Assembly: GCA_963205015.1 (NCBI GenBank)
Contig: CAUJKI010000020.1
Location: 1 to 40,257 of the forward strand
Source: Pseudomonadota bacterium
Lineage (GTDB): Bacteria > Pseudomonadota > Alphaproteobacteria > Rhizobiales > Hyphomicrobiaceae
Direction of reading: 5' to 3'
Length of the DNA: 40,257 nucleotides
How positions within the stretch are numbered: the stretch's first letter is position 1; each line of letters begins with the position of its first letter. Below are positions 20,072-29,812 of the stretch, in pieces. The position numbers and the translations under genes are program-made. The notes under the pieces were generated by a model. The model ran no database searches. It was not told where the DNA came from and saw only the letters and a program-made list of their open reading frames with translations.

Positions 20072-20403
20072 CCCGGCTTGCCTTGTCTCGTGTGCGCCAC
20101 CACCTGACCGAGGCGACGGCGCTCGCCACGATCACGCTGCTGACGGCGGCGCCCGCCCATGCCTCCGGTTCGTCGATGCCGTGGGAAGAACCGCTTCAAA
20201 AGATTCTCGAATCCATCGAGGGGCCGGTCGCCAAGATCGTGGCGGTTATCATCATCATCACCACGGGCCTCACGCTCGCCTTCGGCGACACCGCAGGCGG
20301 CTTCCGGCGGCTGGTGCAGATTGTCTTCGGTTTGAGCATCGCTTTCGCGGCCTCTTCCTTCTTTCTCAGCTTCTTCAGCTTTGGCGGCGGGGCGCTGGTC
20401 TGA
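20068..20403 (+). CDS. trbC: Conjugal transfer pilin TrbC (VirB2-like)
   Basis: 111 aa, signal peptide plus two hydrophobic helices; ATGA overlap with trbB. Confidence 0.9.
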   Translation: MTRLALSRVRHHLTEATALATITLLTAAPAHASGSSMPWEEPLQKILESIEGPVAKIVAVIIIITTGLTLAFGDTAGGFRRLVQIVFGLSIAFAASSFFLSFFSFGGGALV

Positions 20404-20666
20404 TGGAGGAAGACGTCCGCGGCTTCTTCGCGCCGGTGCATCGCGCGCTCACCGAACCGATCCTGCTCGGCGGCGCGCCGCGCACGGTCGCCATCGCCAA
20501 CGGAACGCTTGCCGGCGCCGTCGGGCTCGGCCTGCGCCTGTGGCTCGCCGGCCTCGTCATCTGGGCGATCGGGCATTTCGCGGCCGTCTGGGCCGCGAAG
20601 CGCGACGCGCAGTTCGTCGACGTCGGCCGCCGACACCTGCGCTATCCCGCGCACATGGACGTGTGA
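20403..20666 (+). CDS. trbD: Conjugal transfer protein TrbD (VirB3-like)
   Basis: MEEDVRGFFAPVHRALTEPILLGGAPRTVAIANGTLAGAVGLGLRLWLAGLVIWAIGHFAAVWAAKRDAQFVDVGRRHLRYPAHMDV; position between trbC and trbE. Confidence 0.92.
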   Translation: MEEDVRGFFAPVHRALTEPILLGGAPRTVAIANGTLAGAVGLGLRLWLAGLVIWAIGHFAAVWAAKRDAQFVDVGRRHLRYPAHMDV

Positions 20667-20675
20667 GGCGCGCCG

Positions 20676-23171
20676 ATGCTGAACCTCGCCGAATACCGGA
20701 AGAAGAACGCACAGCTCGCGGATTTCCTGCCCTGGGCCGCGTTGGTCGCGCCGGGCGTTGTCCTCAACAAGGACGGATCGTTTCAACGGACGGCGCGGTT
20801 TCGCGGTCCCGATCTCGACAGCGCCACGCCGGCCGAACTGGTCGGCACGACCGCGCGCCTGAACAATGCGCTGCGCCGTCTCGGCTCCGGCTGGGCGATC
20901 TTCGTCGAAGCACAGCGTCATCCCGCCACCGACTACCCGGAAAGCCTGTTTCCGGAATCTGCCTCGGCCCTTCTCGACATCGAACGCCGCGAGCAGTTCG
21001 AGGACTCCGGCGTCCTGTTCGAGTCGAGCTACTTCCTCACCTTCGTCTGGCTGCCGCCCGCCGAGGAAGCCTCGCGCATGGAAGCCTGGCTCTACGAGGG
21101 CCGTGAGCGCAGTGGGGTCGATCCCTGGGAACTGCTGAAGAGTTTCGTCGATCGTACCGACCGCGTGCTCAATCTCGTCGAAGGCTTCGTGCCGGAAGCC
21201 GACTGGCTCGATGACTCGGAAACGCTGACCTACCTGCATTCGACCATTTCGACCAAACGCCATCGCGTGCGCGTGCCGGAAACGCCAATGCACCTCGACG
21301 CGTTGCTGGCCGATCAGCCGCTCGCCGGCGGGCTGGAACCGCGGCTTGGCGACTTCCATGTCCGCACGCTCACCGTCGTCGGATTCCCGACCTCGACATT
21401 CCCCGGAATCCTCGACGACCTCAACCGCCTGGCCTTCGTCTATCGGTGGTCGACGCGCGCCATCATGCTCGACAAGACCGACGCAACGCGCCTCGTCACG
21501 AAAATCCGCCGGCAGTGGTTTGCAAAGCGCAAATCAGTCGCGGCGATCCTGAAGGAGGTGATGACGAACGAGCAGTCGGTGTTACTGGACACCGACGCCG
21601 CGAACAAGGCCGCCGATGCCGACGCGGCCCTGCAAGACCTCGGCTCCGATCAGGTCGGCCAGGTCTATGTGACCGCGACCGTCACGGTGTGGAACGCCGA
21701 CCGCACCATCGCCGACGAACGGCTGCGGCTGGTCGAGAAGGTCATCCAGTCGCGCGACTTCACCTGCATCGTGGAAGGCGTCAATGCCATCGAAGCCTGG
21801 CTCGGCTCGATCCCCGGCCAGACCTACGCGAACGTCCGCCAGCCGCCGATCTCGACGCTCAACCTCGCGCACATGATGCCACTGTCGGCAGTCTGGGCCG
21901 GGCCGGCGCGGGACGAACACCTCGGCATGCCGCCATTGTTCTACGCCAGGACCGAAGGCGCGACGCCGTTCCGTTTCGCGCTCCATGTCGGCGATGTCGG
22001 CCACACCATGATCGTCGGGCCGACCGGGGCGGGCAAGTCCGTGCTGCTCGCTGTGATGGCGCTCCAGTTCCGCCGCTATCGCAATTCGCAAGTCTTCGTC
22101 TTCGATTTCGGCGGCAGCATCCGAGCCGCGACCTTGTCGATGGGCGGCGATTGGCAGGACCTCGGCGGCACGCTTACCGACGAGGCGGAATCCACGTCCG
22201 TCGCGCTCCAGCCGCTGGCTCTCATCCATCATGTTCTCGAACGGGCCTGGGCCGCCGACTGGCTGGTCGACATTCTCCTGCGCGAGGGCGTTACGATCAC
22301 CCCGGATGTTAAGGAATATATCTGGGCGGCGCTGACGTCGCTGGCCTCGGCGCCGGTCGAGGAGCGCACCATCACCGGCCTGACGGTGCTGTTGCAGTCC
22401 TCAGTGCTGAAACAGGCGCTGCGTCCCTACTGCATCGGCGGCGCGCATGGTCGGCTGCTTGACGCCGAGCACGAATATCTCGGCACGGCGAACGTCCAGG
22501 CCTTCGAGACCGAAGGGCTTGTCGGCACCAGGGCGGCGCCGGCCGTTCTCTCTTACCTGTTCCACCGCATCGAGGCCCGCTTCGACGGTCGACCGAGCCT
22601 GCTCGTCATCGACGAGGGCTGGCGGGCGCTCGACGACGGTGGCTTCGCCGACAAGATCAAGGAATGGCTCAAGACGCTGCGGAAGAAGAACGTCAGCGTG
22701 GTCTTTTCCTCGCAGTCGCTGGCCGACATCGAGGCGTCGCCGATCGCGCCCGTCCTGGTCGAGAGCTGCCCGACGCGCATCTTCCTCGCCAACGAGCGCG
22801 CCATCGAGCCGCAGATCACCGCCGTCTATGAGCGGTTTGGGCTTAATTCCCGTCAGATCGAGATCATCGCGCGGGCGACCCCGAAGCGCGATTACTACTG
22901 CCAGTCGCGACGCGGCAACCGCTTGTTTGAGCTGGGGCTTGGCTCCGTCGCGCTGGCGCTGTGCGCATCGTCGGACAAGGCCGCGCACGCGCTGATCGAC
23001 GAGCTGCTGCGCGATGGCGCGCGGCCGTACTTCCTCGAAGCCTGGCTCTACGCCAACGACCTCGCCTGGGCCGCCGACCTCGTTCCCAATCTCACGAATG
23101 TCATCGATGCGTCCGTTGCAACGCATCAGCCGTCGCGCATCACGCCGTCAGAACAGGAGACGCCATCATGA
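20676..23171 (+). CDS. trbE: Conjugal transfer ATPase TrbE (VirB4-like)
   Basis: 831 aa; MLNLAEYRKKNAQLADFLPWAALVAPGVVLNKDGSFQRT, Walker A GPTGAGKSVLLAV, LLVIDEGWRALDD. Confidence 0.96.
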   Translation: MLNLAEYRKKNAQLADFLPWAALVAPGVVLNKDGSFQRTARFRGPDLDSATPAELVGTTARLNNALRRLGSGWAIFVEAQRHPATDYPESLFPESASALLDIERREQFEDSGVLFESSYFLTFVWLPPAEEASRMEAWLYEGRERSGVDPWELLKSFVDRTDRVLNLVEGFVPEADWLDDSETLTYLHSTISTKRHRVRVPETPMHLDALLADQPLAGGLEPRLGDFHVRTLTVVGFPTSTFPGILDDLNRLAFVYRWSTRAIMLDKTDATRLVTKIRRQWFAKRKSVAAILKEVMTNEQSVLLDTDAANKAADADAALQDLGSDQVGQVYVTATVTVWNADRTIADERLRLVEKVIQSRDFTCIVEGVNAIEAWLGSIPGQTYANVRQPPISTLNLAHMMPLSAVWAGPARDEHLGMPPLFYARTEGATPFRFALHVGDVGHTMIVGPTGAGKSVLLAVMALQFRRYRNSQVFVFDFGGSIRAATLSMGGDWQDLGGTLTDEAESTSVALQPLALIHHVLERAWAADWLVDILLREGVTITPDVKEYIWAALTSLASAPVEERTITGLTVLLQSSVLKQALRPYCIGGAHGRLLDAEHEYLGTANVQAFETEGLVGTRAAPAVLSYLFHRIEARFDGRPSLLVIDEGWRALDDGGFADKIKEWLKTLRKKNVSVVFSSQSLADIEASPIAPVLVESCPTRIFLANERAIEPQITAVYERFGLNSRQIEIIARATPKRDYYCQSRRGNRLFELGLGSVALALCASSDKAAHALIDELLRDGARPYFLEAWLYANDLAWAADLVPNLTNVIDASVATHQPSRITPSEQETPS

Positions 23172-23920
23172 TTCTGTCCGTATTCCGCTTGCGTTATCGC
23201 CACCCGATTGCGGCGGGTGCGCTCGTGCTTGCCGTGACGTTTGCACCCGGCAGCACCGATGCATTTGACATCGTCTACGACCCGTCGAACTACGCGCAGA
23301 ACGTCCTGACCGCCGCACGCGCGCTTCAGCAGATCAACAACCAGATCACCTCGCTCGCCAATCAGACGCAGATGCTGATCAACCAGGCGAAGCACCTCGC
23401 CAGCCTGCCAACGTCTGTCCTCTCCCAGATCGACGGCAACTTCGCCGAGATGAAGCGGCTGATGGGTGAGGCCGACAAATTGGCCTACAACGTCGGCAAT
23501 ATCGAGACACAGTTCTCGTCGACCTTCCAGAACTTCGCGGTCGGCAAGACCGACGCGCAGCTCATCACGTCCGCACGCGACCGTTGGCAGCAATCGCTGT
23601 CGGCCTACGAGCACTCGCTGAAGGCCGGAGCGGTCGCCGTGCAGAACCTCGACGGCACGCGCGCCCAGACCAGCACGCTGGTCGACTCCAGCCAGTCGGC
23701 CGTCGGCGTGCTTCAGGCGACGCAGGCCGGCAACCAACTCATCGGCGTCCAGACCCGGCAACTTGCCGACCTCACCGCGATGCTCGCCGCACAGGGCAGA
23801 GCCGACGCCCTTGAGAACTCCCGCAAGGCCGCGGCGCAGGAGCAGTCGCGCGAACAGCTCAGCCGCTTCCTGACCGGAAGCAGCTACAGCCCGACGCCCG
23901 TTCGCATGTTCCATGACTGA
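23168..23920 (+). CDS. trbJ: P-type conjugative transfer protein TrbJ (VirB5-like)
   Basis: ATG at 23168 overlaps the trbE stop; signal peptide then FDIVYDPSNYAQNVLTAARALQQINNQITSLANQTQMLINQAKHL. Confidence 0.93.
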   Translation: MILSVFRLRYRHPIAAGALVLAVTFAPGSTDAFDIVYDPSNYAQNVLTAARALQQINNQITSLANQTQMLINQAKHLASLPTSVLSQIDGNFAEMKRLMGEADKLAYNVGNIETQFSSTFQNFAVGKTDAQLITSARDRWQQSLSAYEHSLKAGAVAVQNLDGTRAQTSTLVDSSQSAVGVLQATQAGNQLIGVQTRQLADLTAMLAAQGRADALENSRKAAAQEQSREQLSRFLTGSSYSPTPVRMFHD

Positions 23921-23929
23921 GGGACGACG

Positions 23930-24196
23930 ATGGATTGGAAAGTTGCAACCCGAGTTGTCGCCGTCCTCGCATTTGCCGTGATCGTGGCGGCTTGCGCCAT
24001 TGCGTTGCGTCCCGACGCCACCGAGGAAACACCCGCGTCGACCGCTCAGTCACAGAGCGAGGAGCCTGCATCCAGCGAATTGCTCCGCTGCCGCGAGATC
24101 GGCGCGGCCGCGCTCGACGACGCCGGTTGCAAGAAGGCGTGGGCGGACAGCCGCCGTCATTTCCTGGAAGGCGATGCTGGGCGCGCGCGGCCATGA
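23930..24196 (+). CDS. trbK: Putative entry exclusion protein TrbK-alt
   Basis: 88 aa, N-terminal hydrophobic segment, ELLRCREIGAAALDDAGCKKAWADSRRHFL; located between trbJ and trbL. Confidence 0.85.
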   Translation: MDWKVATRVVAVLAFAVIVAACAIALRPDATEETPASTAQSQSEEPASSELLRCREIGAAALDDAGCKKAWADSRRHFLEGDAGRARP

Positions 24197-25542
24197 ACAC
24201 CGGCGTCATCGACCGCTTTCTGGAGACATTTACCCGCTACATTGATAGCGGCTTCGGCCTGCTCGGCGGCGAGATCGGATTCCTCACCTCCACACTGATC
24301 GTCATCGACATCACGCTGGCGGGCCTGTTCTGGGCCTGGGGCGTCGACGAAGACGTGCTTGCCCGTCTCATCAGGAAGACGCTCTATATCGGCTTCTTCG
24401 CCTTCATCATCGGTAACTTCAACCGGCTCGCCGGGATCGTCTTCCAGTCCTTCAGCGGCCTCGGCCTGAAGGCGGGCGGATCGTCGCTCACGGCCGACAC
24501 ATTGCTCCAGCCCGGCCGCGTCGCGCTGGTCGGCATCGACGCCGGCATGCCCATCCTCAAGGCCGCCGGCGACCTGATGGGCTACATCTCGTTCTTCGAG
24601 AATTTTGTGCAGATCATGGTGCTGATGATCGCCTGGGCGATCGTGCTCATCGCCTTCTTCATTCTCGCGGTCCAGATATTCGTCACGCTGATCGAGTTCA
24701 AATTGACCACGCTCGCGGGCTTCGTGCTGATCCCGTTCGCGCTGTTCAACAAGACCGCGTTCCTCGCCGAAAAGGTCCTCGGCAACATTGTCGCCTCCGG
24801 CGTCAAGATTCTCGTGCTCGCCGTGATCGTCGGCATCGGCTCCCGCCTGTTCAGCGAATTCACGACCGGCTTCTCCGGTACACCGACCATCACCGACGCG
24901 CTGGCGCTTGTGCTCGGCGCGCTGTCGCTGATGGGATTGTCGATCTTCGGTCCCGGCATCGCTACCGGACTTGTTTCCGGCGCGCCGCAACTCGGTGCAG
25001 GCGCCGCCGTCGGCACTGGCCTTGCCGTCGCCGGCATCGGTGCGGCCGGCGTCATGGGCGCAAGCGCTGGCCTCTCCGGCGCGGCGAGCGCGGTTGGTGG
25101 CGGCGGACGCATGACCGCGGCCGCCGCGCGCGGAGGTGCGTATCTCGCCGGCAGCACATCGAGCGCCTATGGCGCCGGCGCATCCGGCCAGAGCCGCATG
25201 GGCGCCGTCGCTGCCGGTCTGGGCGGCGTTACAAGGGCCGGCGCATCCGCAGCTATCCAGCCTGTGCGACAGGCTGCATCGCGCGCCGCCGCATCCCTCA
25301 AATCGAGTTACGCAGCCGGCCGCGCCGCCGCCACGGGCGGACCATCCTCACCGGCAACAGCCGCGGGCGCTTCAGCCGCTCAAACCCCTTTAGCATCCGG
25401 CGCACCACCGGCCTGGGCCGCGCGCATGAAGCGCAGCCAGACCTTGAGCCACGGCGCGACCGCCGCTGCCCATGCCGTGCGTTCGGGCGATCACGGCGGC
25501 GGCTCCATGTCCGTGTCCCTCCATCAGGATGATCATAAATGA
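24193..25542 (+). CDS. trbL: P-type conjugative transfer protein TrbL (VirB6-like)
   Basis: ATG at 24193 overlaps the trbK stop; multi-TM MNTGVIDRFLETFTRYIDSGFGLLGGEIGFLTSTLIVIDITLAGLFWAWG, Gly/Ala-rich C-terminus. Confidence 0.94.
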   Translation: MNTGVIDRFLETFTRYIDSGFGLLGGEIGFLTSTLIVIDITLAGLFWAWGVDEDVLARLIRKTLYIGFFAFIIGNFNRLAGIVFQSFSGLGLKAGGSSLTADTLLQPGRVALVGIDAGMPILKAAGDLMGYISFFENFVQIMVLMIAWAIVLIAFFILAVQIFVTLIEFKLTTLAGFVLIPFALFNKTAFLAEKVLGNIVASGVKILVLAVIVGIGSRLFSEFTTGFSGTPTITDALALVLGALSLMGLSIFGPGIATGLVSGAPQLGAGAAVGTGLAVAGIGAAGVMGASAGLSGAASAVGGGGRMTAAAARGGAYLAGSTSSAYGAGASGQSRMGAVAAGLGGVTRAGASAAIQPVRQAASRAAASLKSSYAAGRAAATGGPSSPATAAGASAAQTPLASGAPPAWAARMKRSQTLSHGATAAAHAVRSGDHGGGSMSVSLHQDDHK

Positions 25543-26225
25543 ATCTCTTCCGCCGTCCCTCCGTGCGCTACGCGCGCACGCCCGAACCCGAAACTCCGTA
25601 TCTCAAAGCCGCGCAGGTCTGGGACGAGCGCATCGGCTCTGCGCGCGTGCAAGCAAAGAACTGGCGACTCATGGCCTTCGGCTCGCTGGTGCTCGCCGGC
25701 GGCTTCGCGGCCGCGCTGGTGTGGCAATCGACGCAGGGCACGGTCGTTCCCTGGGTGGTTCAAGTCGACAAGTTCGGCGAGGCGCAGGCGATCGCGTCCG
25801 CCGTCGCGGACTACAAGCCGACCGATCCGCAGATCGCGTGGCATCTCGCGCGCTTCATCGAGCAGGTGCGCAGCATTCCGGCTGACCCCGTCGTCGTGCG
25901 ACAGAACTGGCTGCGCGCCTACGACTACACGACCGATCGCGGCGCCATCGCATTGAACGATTACGCGCGCGGCAACGATCCCTTCGCGAAGGTCGGCAAG
26001 CAGCAGGTCGCGGTCGAAATCTCAAGCGTCATTCGCGCCTCGCCGGAATCATTCCGCATCGCCTGGCTGGAGCGCCGTTACGAGAATGGTCAGCTCTCCG
26101 GCACCGAACGCTGGACCGCCATCCTGACCATCGTAATCCAGCAGCCGCGCAGCGCCGACAAGCTGCGCGCCAATCCGCTCGGTGTGTTCGTCAACGCAAT
26201 CAACTGGTCGAAGGAGATGGGGTGA
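25539..26225 (+). CDS. trbF: Conjugal transfer protein TrbF (VirB8-like)
   Basis: 228 aa; single N-terminal TM, TVVPWVVQVDKFGEAQAI, VNAINWSKEMG. Confidence 0.94.
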   Translation: MNLFRRPSVRYARTPEPETPYLKAAQVWDERIGSARVQAKNWRLMAFGSLVLAGGFAAALVWQSTQGTVVPWVVQVDKFGEAQAIASAVADYKPTDPQIAWHLARFIEQVRSIPADPVVVRQNWLRAYDYTTDRGAIALNDYARGNDPFAKVGKQQVAVEISSVIRASPESFRIAWLERRYENGQLSGTERWTAILTIVIQQPRSADKLRANPLGVFVNAINWSKEMG

Positions 26226-27244
26226 TGGGGGACAACAGAAAAAATGCTGCGCCGGCGCTGATCGCCATGATGCTGGCGACGACAGCGCTTGCCGGCTGCG
26301 CCAACAAGTTCATTCCGCCGGACATCGACTACGACGATGCCGCGCCCGCCGTGCTCAGCGCCGATCCGGTCGGGCCGGTGCAGGTCGTCGAGCTGCCGAA
26401 GCCACTGCCGTTGCCCGGCCAGTTGAAGCCCGTCGGCGGAAAGAAGCCGAAGCCCGAACCGACCGATCCGAAGAAGCGCGTCGCCCAGGCCAATGAAGCG
26501 GCGCGGATGCAGCCGGTGCGTAATGGCTTCATCAACGCCGTGCAGGTTTATCCCTTCGTCGTCGGCGCGCTCTATCAAGTCTACGCCGCGCCCGGACAAG
26601 TGACCGACATCGCGCTTCAGCCCGGCGAGCAACTTGTCGGCGCAGGCCCCGTCGCCGCCGGTGACACCGTGCGCTGGATCGTCGGCGATACGCTCAGCGG
26701 CTCCGGTCAGGCCGCCCAGGTCCACATCCTCGTCAAGCCGACGCGACCCGACCTTCAGACCAACCTCGTCATCAACACCAACCTGCGCACCTATCACATG
26801 GAACTGCGCTCGACCGAGAAGACCTACATGGCCTCGGTGTCGTGGCAGTATCCGCAGGATCAGTTGATCGCGCTGCGTCGGCAGAATGCGCAAGCCGCAC
26901 TGACGCAGCCGGTCGCGTCTGGCGTCGACATCTCGAAGCTGAACTTCCGTTATGCAATCGAGGGCGATAGCGCGCCGTGGCGGCCGCTGCGCGCCTTCGA
27001 CGATGGCAACAAGGTCTATATCGAGTTTCCGTCGGGGATCGGGCAGGGCGAGATGCCGCCGCTGTTCGTCATAGGATCCTCCGGCAATTCCGAACTGGTC
27101 AACTATCGCGCTCGACAGAATTACTACGTCGTCGATCGTCTCTTTGCTGCCGCCGAACTCAGGCTGGGCGACAAGGACAGCGAGAAGCGCGTGCGGATCG
27201 TGCGCACCGACGGCCGGCCGGGACGAAGCGCGAGGTTGTTCTGA
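26222..27244 (+). CDS. trbG: P-type conjugative transfer protein TrbG (VirB9-like)
   Basis: 340 aa lipoprotein-like start (LATTALAGCANKFIPPDIDYDDA), FVVGALYQVYAAPGQVTDIALQPGEQL. Confidence 0.95.
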   Translation: MMGDNRKNAAPALIAMMLATTALAGCANKFIPPDIDYDDAAPAVLSADPVGPVQVVELPKPLPLPGQLKPVGGKKPKPEPTDPKKRVAQANEAARMQPVRNGFINAVQVYPFVVGALYQVYAAPGQVTDIALQPGEQLVGAGPVAAGDTVRWIVGDTLSGSGQAAQVHILVKPTRPDLQTNLVINTNLRTYHMELRSTEKTYMASVSWQYPQDQLIALRRQNAQAALTQPVASGVDISKLNFRYAIEGDSAPWRPLRAFDDGNKVYIEFPSGIGQGEMPPLFVIGSSGNSELVNYRARQNYYVVDRLFAAAELRLGDKDSEKRVRIVRTDGRPGRSARLF

Positions 27245-28449
27245 TGACCGACGCTCCGACTCCGCCTCCCGGCGATATCCGGGCCGAGCTGCGCTTGCGG
27301 CCCGAGCAGCCGCGCGTCACGCGCTTGTCGCGCAAAGTGCTCATTACGCTCGGCGGCGTCAGCGCCCTCATCATCATGGCCGCGCTGTTCTGGGCGCTCG
27401 ATGCCAACCGGCGCATGAACCAATCGCCGACCGAACTCTACAGCACCGAGAACCGCACGCCGGCAGATGGGCTGGCCGGCCTTCCGAAGGACTATACCGG
27501 CATCCCCAAGCTCGGCCCGGCCCTGCCGGGCGACCTTGGGCGTCCGATTCTGAGTGCGCAGGATGAAGGCAAACCCGTCGTCGCGCCCGACATCCGAACG
27601 CCGCGCGCCGATCCCACCGAACAGCGCCGTCTCGCCGAAATCGAAGCCGCGCGCGTCGCCAAGGTGTTCACCGACAGCCGCGGCGTGCAGGCGCCTGCGA
27701 CAGCGCCCGCCGTTGGCCGTGTCGATCCGGCCACTGGCCTCACGCTGCCGACCGAAACGCCTCCGCTCGATCCGGGCGCGGCGCAAAACATGCAGGATCG
27801 CAAGCTCGCCTTCGTCAACGCGGCCGTCGATCGGCGCACCGTCACGCCCGATCGCGTGCAGGAGAAGGTGTCGCCCTATGTCGTGCAAGCCGGCACCGTC
27901 ATTCCGGCAGCGCTAATTACCGGCATCAAATCCGACCTGCCCGGAACGATCACCGCGCAGGTGACGGAGCAGGTTTACGACACCCCGACCGGCAAGCAGC
28001 TCCTCATCCCGCAAGGCGCGCGGCTGATCGGCCAGTACGACAGCCAGGTCGCATTCGGGCAGTCGCGCGTGCTGCTCGTCTGGAATCGCATCATCATGCC
28101 CAACGGCACGTCGATCGTTCTGGAAAGGCAACCGGGCGCCGACGCCGAAGGCTATTCCGGGCTCGAGGACGACGTCGATTATCATTGGGGTCAGCTTTTC
28201 AAGGCGGCGATCCTCTCGACCTTGCTCGGCGTCGGCACCGAGCTCGGATCGAGCAACAACGAAAACGAGATCGCGCGGGCGATCCGCCAGAGCAGCCAGG
28301 ACACGGCGTCCGATGTCGGCCGTCAGCTCATCCGACGCCAGCTCAACATTCAGCCGACGCTCACGATCCGACCGGGCTTCCCCGTCCGTGTGATCGTCAA
28401 TCGCGACCTAATATTGCAGCCCTATGGGGCCGCGAAGGAGCCGTCATGA
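27244..28449 (+). CDS. trbI: Conjugal transfer protein TrbI (VirB10-like)
   Basis: ATG at 27244 overlaps the trbG stop; VQAGTVIPAALITGIKSDLPGTITAQVTEQVYDTPTGKQLLIPQGARLIGQYDSQVAFGQSRVLLVWNRIIMPNG. Confidence 0.95.
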   Translation: MTDAPTPPPGDIRAELRLRPEQPRVTRLSRKVLITLGGVSALIIMAALFWALDANRRMNQSPTELYSTENRTPADGLAGLPKDYTGIPKLGPALPGDLGRPILSAQDEGKPVVAPDIRTPRADPTEQRRLAEIEAARVAKVFTDSRGVQAPATAPAVGRVDPATGLTLPTETPPLDPGAAQNMQDRKLAFVNAAVDRRTVTPDRVQEKVSPYVVQAGTVIPAALITGIKSDLPGTITAQVTEQVYDTPTGKQLLIPQGARLIGQYDSQVAFGQSRVLLVWNRIIMPNGTSIVLERQPGADAEGYSGLEDDVDYHWGQLFKAAILSTLLGVGTELGSSNNENEIARAIRQSSQDTASDVGRQLIRRQLNIQPTLTIRPGFPVRVIVNRDLILQPYGAAKEPS

Positions 28450-28673
28450 CCAAGCTCAGGCTCTCGGCTCTCCTTGACGACAAGCCGGTCAAGCTCACGG
28501 TCGAGTTGCCGGCTGCCGTTCATCGCGATCTTGTCGCCTACGCCGAGATTCTTGCCCAGACCTCGGGCCAAGCGATGCCTCCCGATCCGGGCAAGCTGAT
28601 CGCGCCTATGCTCCAGCGCTTCATGGCCACTGATAAGGGCTTCACCAAAGAGAAACGCACGACACGACGCTAA
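28446..28673 (+). CDS. DUF2274 domain protein of trb operon
   Basis: 75 aa MTKLRLSALLDDKPVKLTVELPAAVHRDLVAYAEILAQTSGQAMPPDPGKLIAPMLQRFMATDKGF; ATGA overlap with trbI. Confidence 0.88.
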   Translation: MTKLRLSALLDDKPVKLTVELPAAVHRDLVAYAEILAQTSGQAMPPDPGKLIAPMLQRFMATDKGFTKEKRTTRR

Positions 28674-28729
28674 GATAGATGTGGCATTGAAAAACCGCTC
28701 GACCCGCTAGGACGGTAAATCCGCGATTC

Positions 28730-28876
28730 ATGAGGACAAAAGAAGAACATCGGCTGAGCAACGTCAATCAGGAACTTGAAATGTCAGAAGCGGCAGAGGC
28801 CGATTCTATGTCGGAATCGGAACGGCTCGACATGGCCGTGGTTCAGGCGATTGCGGCGCATGATGGCGACCCGTGA
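28730..28876 (+). CDS. Small hypothetical protein (48 aa)
   Basis: MRTKEEHRLSNVNQELEMSEAAEADSMSESERLDMAVVQAIAAHDGDP; read directly from sequence, not in the supplied ORF track; acidic. Confidence 0.35.
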   Translation: MRTKEEHRLSNVNQELEMSEAAEADSMSESERLDMAVVQAIAAHDGDP

Positions 28877-28993
28877 CGCACGATCCCTGATAGCCGTCCG
28901 TGACCGGCACCCTCCAACCCGGTATTAACGGTTAAGCTGGTATTGACTGTGATCGACAATCGACGTCATCGACAGCACGATGTGGGAACGGTC

Positions 28994-29773
28994 ATGGCCG
29001 AGACGCAAATTGAATGGACTGACGCCACCTGGAATCCAGTTGCTGGCTGCTCCATCGTCAGCGCGGGCTGCACGAATTGCTATGCCATGGAAATGGCGAG
29101 ACGACTTCAGGCGATGAATGTTCCGAAATATAAAGGACTCACGCGACGCAGCGGAAAACGAACCGTTTGGAACGGCGTGGTCCGTGAAGACAAGGCCGCC
29201 TTGGACATTCCGCTGCGCTGGAAGAAGCCGCGAAAAATCTTCGTTAACTCGATGTCTGACCTGTTTCATGATCGGGTGACGGACGCCTTCATCCTGAGAG
29301 TCTGGGCCGTCATGCGTGCCACGCCCCACCATCACTATCAGATCCTTACCAAGCGTCCGGAGCGGATGGGGGCGCTGGTTCGCTCCAAGATCGGCGAAGT
29401 TCTGCCGAACGTATGGCTCGGCACCAGTGTCGAGAGCGCCAACGTCGCGGGTCGCATCGATCATTTGCGCACCATCCCGGCTGCAATCCGTTTCATCTCA
29501 TTTGAGCCGCTGATCGGTCCGGTAGGGTCAGTCGATCTTCGCGACATCCATTGGGCCATCGTCGGCGGAGAAAGCGGAAGATCGGCTCGCCCGATCCGTG
29601 AAGATTGGATCGATGAAATCTTCGATCAGTGTGCGATGCACAACACCGCGTTCTTCTTTAAGCAGTGGGGGACATGGGGGAAAGACAACAAGCGTCGTTC
29701 CAAAAAGGCCAATGGGCGCGTATATCGCGATCAGGTCTGGGACGAAATGCCGAAGGCTTCGCTCGCGCTCTGA
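28994..29773 (+). CDS. Phage Gp37/Gp68 family (DUF5131) three-Cys-motif protein
   Basis: MAETQIEWTDATWNPVAGCSIVSAGCTNCYAMEMARRL, MSDLFHDRV, YQILTKRPERM, WAIVGGESGRSARPI, FFFKQWGTWG. Confidence 0.9.
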   Translation: MAETQIEWTDATWNPVAGCSIVSAGCTNCYAMEMARRLQAMNVPKYKGLTRRSGKRTVWNGVVREDKAALDIPLRWKKPRKIFVNSMSDLFHDRVTDAFILRVWAVMRATPHHHYQILTKRPERMGALVRSKIGEVLPNVWLGTSVESANVAGRIDHLRTIPAAIRFISFEPLIGPVGSVDLRDIHWAIVGGESGRSARPIREDWIDEIFDQCAMHNTAFFFKQWGTWGKDNKRRSKKANGRVYRDQVWDEMPKASLAL

Positions 29774-29812
29774 GAATGACGCCTCTGGATAGCAGGATTC
29801 ATTCGGAGGCGA

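Noticed and set aside
20196-21359. 387-aa minus-strand ORF opposite trbC/trbD/trbE
   Set aside because: Antisense shadow ORF in high-GC DNA; low-complexity Arg/Glu/Gly composition, and the plus strand has clear trb genes.
21446-22312. 288-aa plus ORF in another frame inside trbE
   Set aside because: Arg-rich out-of-frame translation of trbE; no domain signature.
24157-24990. 277-aa minus ORF opposite trbL
   Set aside because: Antisense, D/E/H/R-biased translation; trbL is supported by motifs and operon position.
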